Assembly (NCBI GenBank): GCA_025642075.2
Contig: JAODUO010000060.1
Location: 388,501-452,500, forward strand
Direction of reading: 5' to 3'
Origin: Ridgeia piscesae
Lineage: Eukaryota > Annelida > Polychaeta > Sabellida > Siboglinidae
Length of the DNA: 64,000 bases
The translations under genes were made by a program, and so were the position numbers. This document shows, piece by piece, positions 17,872 through 31,275 of this stretch. The notes under the pieces were generated by a model, which did not search any database, was not told the origin of the DNA, and saw only the letters and a list, made by a program, of their open reading frames with translations. Positions within the stretch are counted from its first letter, which is position 1. Every line of letters starts with the position of its first letter.

Positions 17872-17880
17872 AGAAGGAGG
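17456..17880. repeat. Polypurine tract upstream of Wnt4 exon 2
   Basis: Almost pure purine on the plus strand: GGGGAGAC octamers (17,515-17,590), GA dinucleotides, GAGAGC hexamers (17,690-17,740), then GACA tetramers (17,774-17,815; these add C). On the transcript strand it is a pyrimidine tract ending about 60 bp before the exon 2 acceptor. Mirror symmetry makes it a candidate for triplex (H-DNA). Confidence 0.95.
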
Positions 17881-19260
17881 AGATGATATGATTATATGAT
17901 GACAGCGGAAACGACATTGGTGACAAAGAAGCAAACGGCAGAAAACAACGACACAAATGGTGAGGAATGAACCTTTTAGATTTGGGAGAGCACGTGTGAC
18001 TGACACAGAGCGATCTAATCCAGTCGCTACGAACACTTCGTTTGTAAACATTGCACGCATCGTATACAAACAGATGTCTCCAAACATCGGTACTCTAAGG
18101 CAAACCATTGGCTTCTATCTACACGTGTCGCTGGCTTCTTTAACATTTTAATAGTCCGACAAATCAGTTCGATAGAAGACAATTAAACTAACGCAACGTT
18201 TTCTGTCGTTTATTTAGTTAGGTGTTAGCGGGAAATGTTGCACTACAAAACCCCTACTGAATGATGGAAATAACAAACACAAAAGTGAAGGGTGTCATAT
18301 ATTCCACGGTTCAATAGATCAAGCTTCAGCGGCAAACTTCAAGTGCAGTTCGTATAGTTGTAACACAAATTGGCCTGCAAAGCTCATGTCGAGAGCATCT
18401 TATTGTATGGGCGAAAGGATTTTTTTAAATAATAACTGACATACAATACGAACCTTACGTTCAGATCAAAGGACTGAATACAGCGTTTTATAAGACATTA
18501 TTGTTATTGCTATTATTATTTCTTACCTAATTAGAGGTTGCTACAAACAGTTTTGCCGTCACAATCTGGATATCAAATGATAATCAAATAAAAGTGTGAC
18601 GTTCCTAATAGCGTTGACTATTACGCTAAGAAGAAGAAACCGGGAATGTATAAAAAAAAATTCATTGCAAGATAGCAATCGGCAAGTCAGTTTCACTTGG
18701 GCGATCTTCTTGGTGTCTTTCTGTGCATTTCAATGGGTTGGGCGAGGCAATGGTGATGTGCCAACATCTGCTTCACGTAAATGACGATCTTAACTATTCG
18801 AGGACATAATTCGAGGAAAACTATCGACGAGGAGAATAAGTGTCCTAAGAATGAAATGCACAGAAAGAGACCAAGAAGAACGCACTGGCATGGGAAGATC
18901 TCTTAGTTTTAGAGTGCGACACGGCATCCTTGGAAAACGGGACCGATGGATAAGACGGGTGAATGAGACGGGTTGGGACCATTTCAATAATTTTGTTAAC
19001 ACGAATTTGCTCTTTAACATCAATGTTGATCTTGAACACCTGAACACCTGACAGCGACCAATTCAGTTTATGAGATATTGTTTCGTAGTATTTATCATTA
19101 TCGAAACCAACTGGTAACAGCCTTAATTGGCTCCGCTATCTGCTTGGAATCGTACACTATATCATCGATTGTTATATATATATTATATACTTATTGTATA
19201 TATATATATATATATTATATATATATCATATATATATATATACTGTCTTATATCATCTTA
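17881..19260. other. Wnt4 intron 1, no gene; short inverted repeat
   Basis: A ~25-bp inverted repeat pairs 18,707-18,732 (TCTTGGTGTCTTTCTGTGCA region) with 18,851-18,877, spacer about 120 bp. The rest is unannotated; AT-rich dinucleotide bits occur at 19,175-19,245. Confidence 0.5.
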
Positions 19261-19494
19261 TCATCCATCCATCCATCCATCCATCCATCCATCCATCCAT
19301 CATCATCCATCCATCCATCCATCCATCCATCCATCCATCCATCCATCCATCCATCCATCCATCCATCCATCCATCCATCCATCCATCCATCCATCCATCC
19401 ATCCATCCATCCATCCATCCATCCATCCATCCATCCATCCATCCATCCATCCATCCATCCATCCATCCATCCATCCACCATTCATCCATCCACC
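19261..19494. repeat. (CATC)n tetranucleotide microsatellite, about 56 copies
   Basis: Nearly pure, with one CATCAT slip near 19,299 and degeneration at the right edge. It yields open frames of SIHP or WMDG repeats on both strands, which are artefacts. Confidence 0.97.
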
Positions 19495-21302
19495 TACAAA
19501 TTGTGAACACAACGAAGCGCCAGCGCGACATTGCTGCCTGTGTGTCATCGAAATAGCGTCTTCCGTAATACGGAATTGGACATTATGCATGTTGAAGAAA
19601 ATAATAATTTAACAACTGTTTAAAGATGAGTTTTCCATAAGAACTCTTTCTCTTGGTGAAATGGTCCCCTGAGCTTCTTGGATAAGGAGGAAAACGCAAG
19701 TACGATACGGTCCTTCTCACCCGTTGGGACGCGTCGGTCGGTGGCCGTATTGCCTTACGGCGAAGCTGATCCAATTATCACATTTGTCAACGTTCCGCGT
19801 GAGCTACTCGCGTAATGTCTTCCTGCCAGTCGCGCAAAGACGTACGTGTGACAACGTGCATCTCTCCGCCCGAGTGACGCCGACAGACAGAAGTCACGGG
19901 TCGATTGAAAGCTTTTGGAAAAGTTATCGTCCCGCTGTGTTAAAACGTGACGCGGGCACAGACAGCGCAAGGTGTAAATACCGCGAATCCTGGGTCGTAT
20001 CAACGATCTCGGGTGTGGTGGGGTGGGGTGTAGGGGTGTAGGGGTGTAGGGGTGTATAGAGGCCAATGTAGTCACATATTAAAATATATTAGATTGCAAA
20101 GTATTTTTTCATATTGTCACACGGACAGAATATCGTGAACTGGAGCGTCTAGTTTTGTGTCACGAATTGCACAATTATTCCACACGCATGAAGTCCCCAC
20201 GAATCCGGCACGCAAGCGATTCTTGTCGCCGGTCCGTTTTGGACGACACTTAACAAGACCGTACACACCTGACCCCCATCTCGTTATCGGCAAGGGTATT
20301 TAAAGTCAAACTTACTGCAATACGCACACAATTTGAATATAATTTTACTTGTCTGCGTTATAGTTCCCACCTTCAATATGAGTTTTTGTCGGGTGAAAAC
20401 CTATAAAACATTTAACGGAGGTTTCTGTCGTGGCAGTTACACCCGTTTCCGATATAATACGTAGCTCGTTCGAGTCTTTGGGGACCGGAACATGATTGAA
20501 AATAGCAAAATAGCAATATGGCGGCTGACGAGACTTGCGTGCCGTATATTTGGATATAAATTACAGAAAAGCAAAGCCACATTATACCATATTTTAAAAT
20601 AAATTGTGATAATAATAGTATCACAATTTATGTAAACAATATTATGTAAACATTCATACACAAGGAAGTGCAGTCAGAAATCATTCTAATACAGACACTG
20701 CACCGACATTATCTAAAACGTTTGGTTGTACATCGCGTGTGATATTATTACACAGTTGTTACACCGGATACCCGGAAACTAAACAGTACAAACCTATCCA
20801 AACAACAGTCGCTGATATTTTTTATCATAGTAGTTTACGGTTTTTGAATAGTTAAATATAAACACGCAAAATGTCCTTTTTCTGTGGAAGGTATATACTG
20901 TTAGTGGTTTTATTACGCATTGATCACGATAAGATAAAGGCATAATAAATCTCAACGTATGGTTTAACGATCATCGATGTTTGTCGGGTACTCGTAAACG
21001 ACGTGTATATTGACCCAGGCGTCAGAATCACGATAACCGTGCCAATGTTTACATTACTCGCAGCGAACTGTTTGCCGACCCAGGCATATCAAACATTCGC
21101 ATACATCGAGAACGATGTAAGTGTTAGCGTCAATGTCTGATCTCATCATCGCAAAATACGGGTTATTATCTCACTACACGTGTCGTTGGAGAGTTCACAT
21201 GATAGGCCAAGAAAACAGAGCAACCACCCCGAGCATAGACTAACTACACATACACGCAAACGTCAGATGGCCAGTTTACGTGGTCCGCAGGGACTATAAC
21301 AC

Positions 21303-21515
21303 ACTTCCAAATCATACTCCTGGGGAAGCTAATGACACTTATAGACATATATAGCCAATGACTTATATTACATACTTCCAAATCAAACTCTTGAGTAAGC
21401 TAGCGACACTTATAGACAGATATAGCCAATGACTTATATTACATACTTCCAAATCAAACTCTTGAGTAAGCTAGCGACACTTACATAAACACAGCCAATG
21501 GCTTGCGTTACAGTA
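21303..21515. repeat. Three-copy 71-bp tandem repeat
   Basis: Copies start ACTTCCAAATC at 21,303, 21,374 and 21,445, with AGCCAATGACTTATATTACAT at the end of each. The third copy is diverged at its end. Confidence 0.9.
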
Positions 21516-21739
21516 CTGATGTTTTGAGATATATATTTGCATACAATGTATACAAACGAGTACTGTTAATTTAGGCGCCTGGGTTTGATCGCTCTGTGCG
21601 AACTGCACGTTTTCTCCTAAATGTAAAATGTATCTTTCGGATCATTCCTTTCGTTGTTGTGTACATTTTCCGTCTTTGTCGTGGTGACAAGTTGTCGTTG
21701 TTGTCATTATAATCACATTAATCACCGTCATGGCTGCGC

Positions 21740-21784
21740 GGGCACACACACACACATACACACACACACACGCACACACGCACA

Positions 21785-21844
<60 letters not shown>
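21740..21844. repeat. (CA)n microsatellite
   Basis: CA repeats with a few CACG and one CACCACA break. Confidence 0.95.
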
Positions 21845-21845
<1 letters not shown>

Positions 21846-22020
21846 AAAGGATATGTTGAGTTTTATGAATACCTCAACATATGTGTGGAATAGTTTAATA
21901 ACACATTCCCAACTCATACTTTTATGTGTAAATGGGGATAATGCGATCGTGTTTATCGTAAAATCGCGTTACACTGTATAAACTATCAGAATATATTGTG
22001 TACGACTATATTCTCTGCGC

Positions 22021-22160
22021 ATTACTTGCGGCGTGGCTGAATGATTCCCAGAGAAGTCGAGATGGTGTTCGATTGAACAGGTTTGCCAGGGAGTAAAGTT
22101 GAAACGATCTGAACAGTCCCGAGGGTTGAAAACTGCGCTGTAAACCGTACATTTTCAGGA
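22021..22160 (+). mobile_element. SINE 3' remnant
   Basis: GCGGCGTGGCTGAATGATTC and the following AGTCGAGATGGTGTTCGATT and GGGAGTAAAGTTGAAACGAT match the 3' half of the SINE at 36,357-36,650 in order. The tRNA-like head is absent. Confidence 0.6.
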
Positions 22161-23163
22161 AAAACTTTGAAGGAATAGTTCTGGTATGTATATTGTGTTA
22201 CGTCACATAGAGAAGAGAAACAGTTTAACAAACTCCCATCGTATTATGTACTGCTTGAGGTAACAGAAGTTCACGGAAACACATACGACTGATTATGAAG
22301 GACACCAAACATCATCGCTGTTTAGAATCTTCTCAAACCGGAAGCTGAAATGTGATACTATAAACACACGTCAATGACACGTTGTACGCTGACAAATGCG
22401 AGTTTCTCGGAACGGGTTGTCCCAGTGATTACGTTCCGTTTGTAGCGACACAACCAACATTGACAACTTCGCATTTTCGACGGCGCCATTTTGTCTCGGA
22501 GAGCGTCATCGCATCAAATCGAGGCAGCGAATCGACGAGCGTTGCCGGTGAACCGCGCACCCGGGCAAACCCTTTCCGGTGTCGGGTTCGCGAAAAACAA
22601 GTTGGCGTGAAACTACTAGTCGAGCGAGATAAAGCCGCGCGTCAAAACGCGATATAAACTGTCTATCTCGCGCGTGCCGGCGAATGTTTCAATGAAGCCA
22701 AGGTTTGGTGGTCGATGTTTAGCGCACGTACTGGACTTGCTATGGTCACAAGCGATGTCAGATTGCTTGGCCAGATTAACAGTATCATCAGAACACGCGT
22801 GATCGTGAATAGATTATGCGGATTTAGATAACAGTAAAGTCCATACACTGCACTACCGCGTTATCACCGGATTGCGACTTCATGAATCACGTTGTGTTGT
22901 ACGCGTAATTTGTACCTGATGATGGGAAGACTCAATAACGTGCAAGATGCAGCGAAATTATAGAGAAACATCCCGGAGTTCATATAATTCGTAATCGTAA
23001 TCATTAACATGGACATAATATCTAAGATACTACGCAACTCTCTTGATGACGGTGAATAGTTCCATTCTATACAGTTCGTTTGAGTCAACGTTATGCAAAG
23101 TGTGTCACTGTCATCATCTTAATAATAACATATTTCTATTGACGAAGCAATTTAATGATGTAC

Positions 23164-23165
<2 letters not shown>

Positions 23166-23233
<68 letters not shown>
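23166..23233. repeat. (TA)n microsatellite
   Basis: About 34 pure TA dinucleotides. Confidence 0.95.
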
Positions 23234-23237
<4 letters not shown>

Positions 23238-24657
23238 ATTAACACGGCTCTGTAAACATATAGTCTGCATTACCTGCGTTAAATTAAACGTTTAGTTTTT
23301 GGTTTCAAGTGAGACAGAAATAAGTCATGAACGGACATTTTGTCACCTGGAGTTTTTTTGGGGGGGATAATATAATCGATCACAATTATACCATATATTG
23401 CAGCGAGACATATCTATCAAAATAATACTAAACAGCTTACAAGCCTACCAGTATGTATTGGACCAATATGTGTATAACAAAGAATAAAATCGAAACGCAA
23501 CTCGACGTGAACGTTTGGGGGGTCTACGTAAAGACACAATTATACTTGGCGATAGCAAATGTATTGATTTTCTACACTCAGCCACTTTGGACGAAGCTTT
23601 GTAACCAGCAAAAGGATACACAAATCCTACGCCACAAAACCGCTGAACATGATTATATATATGCGTGAAAAAACCTTTATGTAAGTTGCATTTCCAACGG
23701 ACCACACAAACGGCTAAAAACAGTACTCGTCGAGAAAGGGGCGTCATCATAAAGACCGCCCATTGCGCGACGTACAGAGATGGCATGATAACTCAATATG
23801 TGTGTCAACGTAAGACGTATCGGTCTACACGTTGACGTGACAGACGGGCAGACACGCACGGACGGCAGACTGCAAGCGGAGAAGTCGTTGTGAAAAACGT
23901 GGGATTCCGACAAAAACACGCAACTGCGCTCGTATGGTTATATACATTACGGCAAGCTCGAATCCCACGAAGGTCAAATCATCGTATGACGACGATTCCG
24001 GTCAACTGTACCACTGCTACGGAATAAGTTACTGTTATTGGTCGCTTCTCTTATAAAACAAAATCCGGACTGAAGTTGGTCTAGATATGATAAACCTCGA
24101 GTCTTGTGTCCTGGTCTCCCACGGCTGTTACTGGCCTGTTATCTTAACCAACCATCTCTACTCTCCTGTGTCTTAAATATTAATAATATTTGTTATTTAT
24201 AAAATGCCGTATATCCGAAATCTACTTCCGCTCACAGGTGCATAAAATACAACATTTGTAAAACATAAATATATAAAATCTACGTAGTTATATCGACTCT
24301 CGCATACTGGAGGAGTATACGTCATCCGTTAGCAAGTATATAACCAGCCATTTGAATCATATGGGTGTTAGTACGATACATAACTAATTTCCTACTAACT
24401 GACCGAATCACACTGCATTACACTGCTGTCAAGGCATCTTCACGCGAGAATTCCCACCATCAGTAACAATCCTACGCACCCACTGCACTCCGCGCAAGAC
24501 AGACACAAGAACGACATGTCGACATCTTCTCTGACACCTCCTGTCAGCTCTCGTAAATTGCTCGGGTTTAGAATTCCACCAAACATCTACGTCGACGCAT
24601 CGCTGGGGAGAGGAAGTCCCGAAGGCAGGGTCGGTGTCGAGGAGCGTTTCATCCGCT

Positions 24658-25080
24658 ACGTACGGGTAGGGAGGATACGTACGGGAAGGGAGGATACGTA
24701 CGGGAAGGGAGGATACGTACGGGAAGGGAGGATACGTACGGGAAGGGAGGATACGTACGGGAAGGGAGGATACGTACGGGAAGGAGGATACGTACGGGAA
24801 GGGAGGATACGTACGGGAAGGGAGGATACGTACGGGAAGGGAGGATACGTACGGGAAGGGAGGATACGTACGGGAAGGGAGGATACGTACGGGAAGGGAG
24901 GATACGTACGGGAAGAGGACGTCAGGGATACGTACGGGAAGGGAGGATACGTACGGGAAGGGAGGATACGTACGGGAAGGGAGGATACGTACGGGAAGGG
25001 AGGATACGTACGGGAAGGGAGGATACGTACGGGAAGGGAGGATACGTACGGGAAGGGAGGATACGTACGGGAAGGGAGGA
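24658..25080. repeat. 19-bp minisatellite, about 22 copies
   Basis: Unit GGATACGTACGGGAAGGGA, very uniform, with one G loss near 24,783 and a small insertion (GAGGACGTCAG) near 24,917. Rich in CGTACG. In Wnt4 intron 1. Confidence 0.97.
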
Positions 25081-25129
25081 CATCCCGCGTTACGCATGGA
25101 GAGGGCGGATATCTGGTTATATGTGTAGA

Positions 25130-25690
25130 GATAGGGTGAATATCTCAATATACGTACGGAAAGGGTGGACATCTCGTTATATGTAAGAGAGGGTGTACAT
25201 CTCGTTATATGTACTAGAGAGGGTGGACATCTCGTTAGTGGAAGGGAGGATCGTAGTAGAGAGGGTGGACATCTCGTTATATGTACAGAGAGGGTGGACA
25301 TCTCGTTATATGTAAGAGAGGGTGGACATCTCGTTATATGTACAGAAAGGGTGGACATCTCGTTATATGTATAGAGAGGGTGGACATCTCGTTATATGTA
25401 CAGAGAGGGTGGACATCTCGTTATATGTACAGAGAGGGTGGACATCTCGTTATATGTACAGAGAGGGTGGACATCTCGTTATATGTACAGAGAGGGTGGA
25501 CATCTCGTTATATGTACAGAGAGGGTGGACATCTCGTTATATGTACAGAGAGGGTGGACATCTCGTTATATGTACAGAGAGGGTGTACATCTCGTTATAT
25601 GTACAGAGAGGGTGGACATCTCGGTATATGTACAGAGAGGGTGGACATCTCGTTATATGTACAGAGAGGGTGGACATCTTGCTATATGTT
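25130..25690. repeat. 29-bp minisatellite, about 18 copies
   Basis: Core AGAGGGTGGACATCTCGTTA followed by TATGTACAG. The first copies (25,130-25,260) are irregular, and one reads ATACGTACGGAAAGGGTGGA, intermediate with the adjacent 19-bp array. Confidence 0.97.
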
Positions 25691-25714
25691 GTATATGTAC
25701 ATTGTATATTGCAT

Positions 25715-25773
25715 ATCTTATACATACATATATACATATATACATATATACATATATACATACATACATGCAT

Positions 25774-25804
<31 letters not shown>

Positions 25805-25850
25805 CACACCACCACACACACACACACACACACACACACAACACACAATA
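25715..25850. repeat. (TATACA)n / (CGCA)n / (CA)n microsatellite
   Basis: TATACA-type steps, then CGCA tetramers, then CA dinucleotides; directly follows the 29-bp array. Confidence 0.95.
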
Positions 25851-28800
25851 AGACAATGATTATATGATGTCATTGTCCCGTATTGGATCCTGGTATAATA
25901 TTATGGAGTGTGCATCTTACCCTCTAAATATAGCCCTCACCTCTGTTACCACGAGGAGTTAAAGAAGAATTAAGACGTGCAGTGTGAATAGCGGTGAATA
26001 AGCTATCCTCACTCTGCGGGTCAGTGTGATCGTTGGGTCTTTCTTGTTAATCCCTCCTCTCGGCTAGAGGACGTAAGTGAACATCGAGGAAATGAGAGTA
26101 CTACCAGCCATCGTATACCTGGCTTTCGGGGCAATGTTGTGACAATCGACCACAGGACTGTACCGATACCTATCCGTAGGCTGCACAGGTAAAGCAGGCT
26201 ATACCAATCAAGGTACTCCGCAGTACGTGCTATGAATACAGCGTTAGGAAAACTATGATATTGCCATCGCAATGATCAGTTCTGGGGCATGGGAAGGCGC
26301 CTGGGGGTTCTCGGTGTAATAGTCAATTGATTTGCTTACACGAGATCCAGGAGCAACAAAACAGGTGGCGGCGAGTTATCACAGTTACATTAGTTAATGT
26401 TAAACTCGTTCCCTCTTATCCTTTCATTTCTACTATCGCTGTATTGCTCCATACACTGTTTAAAAAGGACTGCACGTTCCAAGTTCCTGCGACATAACTG
26501 AAGAACGTTTCACAGCGTTTAAGCAATTAATTCAAAATTATTTACGTTTATGGGTTTTGACACATGGACGTGTCCAGTCGTTGATATTGGCAACTGTGAG
26601 GTAATATAACCATTATCCCCCAAAGTTAGCCAACTATCACGTAGACAATGGAATATGAATCCAGCAAACATGAACTTGGAAATCAATAAAAGAAGGCTGA
26701 ACTTAAATGGATACGTTTAGAAAAAAATTTGACCTCGGCCCCACACCCAGCAAAGAGGAAACGAACGTAAAAGGTCACTCACAACGAATATGGCGGAAAA
26801 AAGAAACCAACGGGGCAGAAGGAAGATGTGATCGTTTGGCGTCAAACGGGAGGTCAGTGTTTGGACAAACCGAAGAAGAAGCACTGAGTAAGACAGATTG
26901 TTGTTCTCTTGTTGTCCCTGTCGTCAGGGATGAGGTTGGTCATGGTTACTGTCATCTTTTCTTAGTTTTTTTCTTTCCTCTCCTCACTTTTGGCTCACTG
27001 CGTTCGTTTGCTGTTGTTCTTCATTCTCATCAAAGTCATTCCAGATCTCTCTTAACGCAGTCCTCCCATCGCATTCTTGGTCTTCCTCGCCTCATTTTGC
27101 CCTCCATTTTCTGTTTCTGGGCATCTGCTCTTTTGGCCAATTTTCATCTCCAATTTGTTCCACATGTCCGGCCCTTTCTGCCTATTCCTCACCAGTTTCT
27201 TCTTAAAACTGTCCTTCACTCAAACCTCCACTGAGTAAGACAGGTAACGTAAGGTAATGTGATACACGTTCACTTAACCTTCCGTTTGATCTGCTAGCCC
27301 AGGCCCGCTACACGAGCCGATGGCGAAGTCCTCGCAGCAACGAGCCAGCGATGTCAGAAGTTTGTCAGCGAATTAACTCCCCGGACAAGAGTCACGACGG
27401 GTGATCGTGACATCCCACTCTGTGTGCCAGGTAAGCCGTCGATTAAATACCTGCACCCCCAGACAACCCGCAATTACCCAGCGGGCATAATCCGGGCCTA
27501 ATTACGATAAGACAACAGCGATAAGACAATGCCGGTAAGATAATTGGCGCCGTTGGAATGAACTGAGCCGGCCGCTTTGTTCAGACGCCACGGGCCGCCG
27601 TTTGACAACGCCCGGGGCACTTTCGCCGTCAAAACAACGCACGCGTATACGGCAATAAACCGGGGGATTGTAACGGCACAAGTCGCTGACAGATAAAGTC
27701 TAAACAACGGAAGGACTACGGCCGTCTTATCTTCACCAGACGCAGTCAGATCTGAAATGTTCTGACTGTTTATCGATCAAGCAGTAATTATTGCTTTGCG
27801 AAAACATCCTGCGACTGCTGAAATTAACGCTGAAACAGGTGTTGGTGTTTGAGCATTTCTTGTTGTCAGTTGTATGCACTTTCCTCTTACCTGCTCACCA
27901 GGTCAGGTAATGAAACATGACATTGACGTCTTGTTAGCCGGAACACTTTGAAGTGGAGGCGGCGTCTCTCTCTGCCTATCCAGTGTTTGATTGCGCGATG
28001 CGATAAAACCCAAATAGTTAATCGCGACCAAACTGGGACGGAGTGGGTTGTTTTTAGAGGTAGATAACACTAGGTACATAGTTACCCCCGTATGGGTATT
28101 TTTATACGCTGGCAGTCACAGCAGGTAGAATGACCAACGGCTGTTAGTACCTTCAAAAGACGCGTGGAGCCCTAAAGGCGATGTAAGGCGTATGAAATTA
28201 TCAACGTTTTGAACGGCAATAGATGCAATCAAACCCCTTTCCTCTCGGTCGGGTGTCTGGCGTTTTAATGTCGAAATATCACGTCTCATAGTTGATTGGC
28301 AAATGTAATGGGGTATCACGGCAAATAGAACGTTGATATATTTCATGTATATCCACGAGTATCTCGAACAAATGCATCAACCTGAACGACATCCAGAGAC
28401 ATTTAGGAGAAAGACAATAACAACAGAAAGTTTAACAAATATATGTATGTGTCTGTAAACATAGCAGGGTGAGTGCGTGAGAATCGTTCGTCGTGTGTAT
28501 GGCACGATTACGTAATATCGCAATATCAGGAAAAATCGGAACAATTAATATGATGCGGATATCCGTCTGATGCCACACGGAGATAAAGAGGACATCGAAA
28601 AGATGCATCGTGTGTGGCACACATTGATAGTCGGCAAAAAAAAAAAACGGGATATGACAACGCGTATTCATACAACACAGCTATTTGCTACCCCTCCACG
28701 TCCAAACGCCCTTATATGGCTGTTCCCTGACGTACAAACACATTTAAGTTTAGGTGTTAGTTTTAGGGTTAGTATTACGTTTAGGGTTAGGTGAGATTAT

Positions 28801-29620
28801 ATTCGATTAAATTAAGTTAGATTGAAGGCACTTTTGACAAGATTGACATCAGGCATTTGTACGTGGAGGGGTAGCAAATAGCCACCTCCGATATGGGTCG
28901 TATCGGGAAGATGGAAACAATAATGAATATAGCAGTGACCGGTAAACCGTGGGAATGGAACGGGTGGGGCTATATACAGGGAGACGAATTGATCGAGTAG
29001 GACCTGGCAGAAAGACCAATGACCAACGGATATATAACCAAATACTTGAAAACAGAACCACAACATGGTTCCCGAGATGATGTTTCGAGCATGTTGCAAG
29101 ACGAACATTGATCTACAGCCCGTATATGTAAACATCACGTGCTGCTTTGCTTACGGGCGCGCGTTGTCGGGTCGTGCAACAATAGAAGGGTTTCAGGGGT
29201 CGACCGCTGCACGGCGAATTGTTTCGCCGACAAAAGGTAGGAAGCGGCATATCTCGAGCACAATTAGTTGAGAATAAAGCGAAACCTCGGACGATCGAAC
29301 GATTGGTGCTATCTGCTCGTCAAATGGGGCCCGCCTGGCGAGCTGGTAAGAGGAACTACTCCAAGAGATTCACTGACAGGTTGGGTCTGCCTAGTTACGC
29401 CTAGACAGCATTCCGATTCGACCATACACGCAACGGACGACAGCATGCGAGGCAACATTTAATGAGATGTATGGGAAGATCGAAACGCAACTTCACGATC
29501 GTTGCGTTATTCTTGGCAAATAAAGGCGAGATCTAAACCAACACTAATGGGTGTATTTTTTCAATTGCCAAACGAACTTTAATTAGAAAGTAAGTATATA
29601 GATAAAATGCTGCGTATTTA
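25851..29620. other. Wnt4 intron 1, no gene recognised
   Basis: A 175-codon plus frame at 26,707-27,234 looks like repeat-derived sequence (LINE- or transposon-like in character, not assigned). A 33-bp inverted repeat and telomere-like words lie at 28,679-28,884 (listed). The rest is unannotated. Confidence 0.45.
28679..28884. repeat. Inverted repeat enclosing TTTAGGG-like repeats
   Basis: Arms 28,679-28,712 (GCTATTTGCTACCCCTCCAC...) and 28,850-28,884 (its near reverse complement, 2-3 mismatches). Between them, 28,745-28,792 reads GTTTAGG, TTTTAGGGTTAG and TTTAGGGTTAGG. It may be a small fold-back element with telomere-like filler. Confidence 0.7.
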
Positions 29621-29624
29621 ATGT

Positions 29625-29800
29625 GTATGTGTGTGTGTGTGTGTGTGTGTGCGTGCGTGCGTGCGTGTGTGCTGGTGTGTGTGTGTGCGTGCGTGTGCAT
29701 GCGTGCGTGCGTGCGTGTGTGCGTGCGCGCGTGCGTGTGTGCGTGCGTGCGTGCATGCATGCATGTGTGTGAGTGCGCGTACGTACGCACGCACTCATGC
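29625..29800. repeat. (GT)n / (GTGC)n microsatellite
   Basis: GT dinucleotides mixed with GTGC tetramers, ending in a GTACGTACGCAC transition. Confidence 0.95.
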
Positions 29801-31275
29801 ACACGCATACGTACATATAATACGCCTACCCATGGCTAACTGTGATACAGACCGCTATATTATTGACACACAGAGTTTCCCGTGAAACTGTCAGTCGACG
29901 GCCAATTGGCGTGATTAACTCGGCCGATTCGCCTAAACCTAGTCATCACATACGTCGCCAATGTGCAACACCGTGACGCGCCGGGGAGTGCATACGTAAC
30001 AATGACTCAACTTACGTCAAACGGACAAAGTTTAGACACCAATATACGGCGCCGTTTTTAATTGCCTACCGAGTTTAGCATAGCACGAAGCTGCTAAATT
30101 GCTGAATCAAGGTAACGGGGACGTTGTATAACAAACCAGCATTGTTTTCGCTGTGTCGACCACGTCCGATCAAGTTCAAGATCAAACGGACGTCCGAAGA
30201 TATAACAGTAAAAGGAAATGGTATAGAACCTAATTCTCCAAGCAACTATCCACACTTTCTGAGTTATCAGCGTCTCTATACACGAAATAGCAGTCCATTT
30301 GCACTAACGCTAGAGTTCTATACGAACCCATGGGATAAGCAAAACAGTTAAGCAAGTGGCTATCTAGAATTCGCGGAAGTTTGATTGATATATTATGTAT
30401 ATCAGTTCCTGAGCTTGGGTTTTTATATCCCAATAAAACTCATTGCGGTAACGCGTCAGACTATTAAGTTTCCGGAAGAACGAGGGTGTCGAGAGTAAAC
30501 GAATGTATTAGTTATGTGGGCATAAGCGAAGAGGCATTCTAGAGTAGGCGTAGTATCATAGCGCTGGGATATCAAATACATCGACATGGAATTAATCGAC
30601 ACGAAACTGTACCGCAGGGCAAGAAATATGCCAAGAAAAACATCGTCGATCGTCAGACTCGAATGTGTGGGCTTCGTCGCAAGAGGATGAAAGAGCGTGA
30701 CTCTGTTTATGTTGCATAAATAACTATTAATATGGGATCATTTATTATTCAAACGAGAAGAAAATGGCACAGGCGATGCTAAATAAATTATCTTATCTCT
30801 TTATAAACGGAAATTGATATGCTTGTACTTGTAGTCAAACGACAGACCTGCCCCAACTTTATAGATGCAACATTTCTTGGTTGTGCATAAGTTTGTTTAA
30901 AACATGACTTTATCCTACACTTCGACAAATGTTTTTAACTACTAACAAATGGCGATATTTCATCGACTTTTTATACAGTTTTATGCAAAATCATTATGAT
31001 AAAGGTATGTTGTGATGATATTTAAACATGAACTGTCACTAAATCATTATTCGTATACTTTTTATGTTGATTAACAAAGAAAGCGTAAATCGGGCCAAAA
31101 TCCGTGGCACTGTGGTGTTCATCATCCACAATCTAAACCAGAAAGTTCGCACTACGTGTTTCCATCATCGCTCGTGTCGATAATCGCCAAACGCAACACG
31201 CGTGCGTGATTATCGATAACCCTGGCGAACAGAACACACACAAACACAAATAAATATAAGAGCGTCAATACTCAC
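29801..31275. other. Wnt4 intron 1, 5' part, no feature recognised
   Basis: Unique-looking DNA between the GT repeat and the exon 1 donor. Nothing coding seen on either strand. Confidence 0.5.

Larger units (their letters stand above)
19495..24657. other. Wnt4 intron 1, scattered small repeats only
   Basis: Includes a GGGGTGTA run at 20,020-20,058, the 71-bp repeat at 21,303, CA and TA runs and a SINE tail (listed separately). No coding sequence recognised in the remaining stretches. Confidence 0.5.

Noticed and set aside
17206..18108. 300-codon minus frame with SLSLS and PSPRLPVS repeats
   Set aside because: It is translation of the pyrimidine tract joined to part of exon 2 in another frame.
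26707..27234. 175-codon plus frame starting MDTFRKKFDLGP
   Set aside because: No recognisable domain, abrupt composition change near residue 65, and the second half looks like a shadow of repeat DNA. Kept only as a note.
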